NCBI GenBank assembly: GCA_009760855.2
Contig: WPIO01000001.1
Coordinates: 12,507,501 to 12,571,500, forward strand
Length of the DNA stretch: 64,000 nt
Direction of reading: 5' to 3'
Origin: Cristatella mucedo
Taxonomy: Eukaryota > Bryozoa > Phylactolaemata > Cristatellidae
In this document: positions 63,431-64,000 of the stretch, one piece after another
Layout: each line of letters opens with the position of its first letter
Numbering within the stretch: the first letter of the stretch is position 1
Notes under the pieces: generated by a model
Told to the model about the DNA's origin: nothing
The model's input: the letters and a program-made list of their open reading frames with translations, nothing else
The model's database searches: none
Program-made: the position numbers and the translations under genes

Positions 63431-64000
63431 GGGTTCTTGGCCTATGCGTATGCAGGCCGAAGGAAGGGTGATGAGCTTCTTTGGCACCACGATTATGTGG
63501 TGAGCCCATTTCCTGAAGTCTTATTGCCATGGCAGCTGTTTTCGTGGTTTGGGCAGCTGCTCGGGCATTTCCATGTCGTAGGCTGGCTTCCACCAGCCTG
63601 CACTTACTTAAAAAGATCCGCTGGCCACGTCGGTTAGGACCCAGTCTTTAGTTAAAATTTCTTAGCCATGGCGATCGAATTGCCGCTGCGATTTCGTGCC
63701 GACGATCGTATTTCAGTCAGTTGGAATGTACCGAATCTGGATAGTGGCAGCATCTGGTGTGACGCCAGTACCCTGGCCGTCGGCACACGCCTGGATATAT
63801 GAAGAAGAATCGCAGAGGATACCTCGTGGCTGCTAAAAGCTGACGACATAGCTCACCTCAACATTGCTGACCTGGAGGCCATCACCAAAATCCTCAATCT
63901 GGTTAACGCTTAGTCGTTGCGGCAGCTAAATATTCGGACGACTCAGCAACTGTCCACGAATGGCTACGATCACTGCTGGTTGGAGATAATTGTGTATGCA
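63431..64000 (+). pseudogene. gypsy copy 2 connection and RNase H relic (incomplete)
   Basis: The frame reads YAYAGRRKGDELLWHHDYVVS, LFSWFGQLLGHFHVVGWLPP and YLKRSAGHVG, then, after an indel, RADDRISVSWNVPN, IWCDASTLAVG (first RNase H Asp), LKADDIAHLN and the start of the DSATVHEW region, where the window ends. Better preserved than copy 1 in the connection domain (one open frame of about 72 codons). Confidence 0.87.

Larger units (their letters stand above)
61513..64000 (+). mobile_element. Ty3/gypsy-like LTR retrotransposon, copy 2 (dead, cut by window end)
   Basis: Same domain order as copy 1, collinear over its whole visible length, with the window ending inside RNase H. Gag to gag spacing between the copies is 6,535 bases. 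Confidence 0.9.

Overview
This is a stretch of animal nuclear genome, probably from an invertebrate. It has no operons, bacterial-type genes, rRNA or functional-looking tRNA. It is packed with microsatellites ((GA)n, (TG)n, (CAG/CTG)n) and with decayed transposable elements whose reading frames are interrupted by stops and frameshifts. I found no host protein-coding gene that I can defend. The Ty3/gypsy relics resemble a type I associate with parasitic worms, so a flatworm (cestode-like) source is possible, but this is a weak inference.

Region 1-36 kb is relatively GC-rich. It is dominated by simple repeats, CAG/CTG clusters and gene-less sequence, with scattered 3' ends of an L2-like non-LTR retrotransposon and a short pogo/Tigger-like DNA transposon at 12.54-13.21 kb that has both terminal inverted repeats and a TA target duplication. 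Region 36-54 kb is more AT-rich. It holds many L2-like fragments (endonuclease, reverse transcriptase, C-terminal and 3'-tail pieces on both strands), two tRNA-derived SINE families, and a Tc1/mariner transposase relic at about 54.2-54.5 kb. Region 54.5-64 kb carries two head-to-tail copies of one dead Ty3/gypsy LTR retrotransposon. The first runs from LTR-like sequence through integrase; the second is cut by the window end in RNase H.

The elements interact. The L2-like 3' end is a short hairpin (AAAGCGCC ... GGCGCTTT) followed by an (ATT)n tail. One SINE family (here SINE-B) ends in the same hairpin, which fits a SINE-LINE partnership in which the SINE borrows the LINE's reverse transcriptase. 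A second SINE family (SINE-A) has a related tRNA-like head but a different body and tail. An unclassified dispersed repeat occurs twice; one copy was invaded by the L2-like element and the other by SINE-A, so each copy shows the other's pre-insertion state. The two gypsy copies share the same stops, a frameshift and an Asp-to-Asn change at the protease active site, so they descend from an already defective ancestor.

All assignments come from reading the sequence by eye. Element boundaries are approximate unless a terminal repeat is given.
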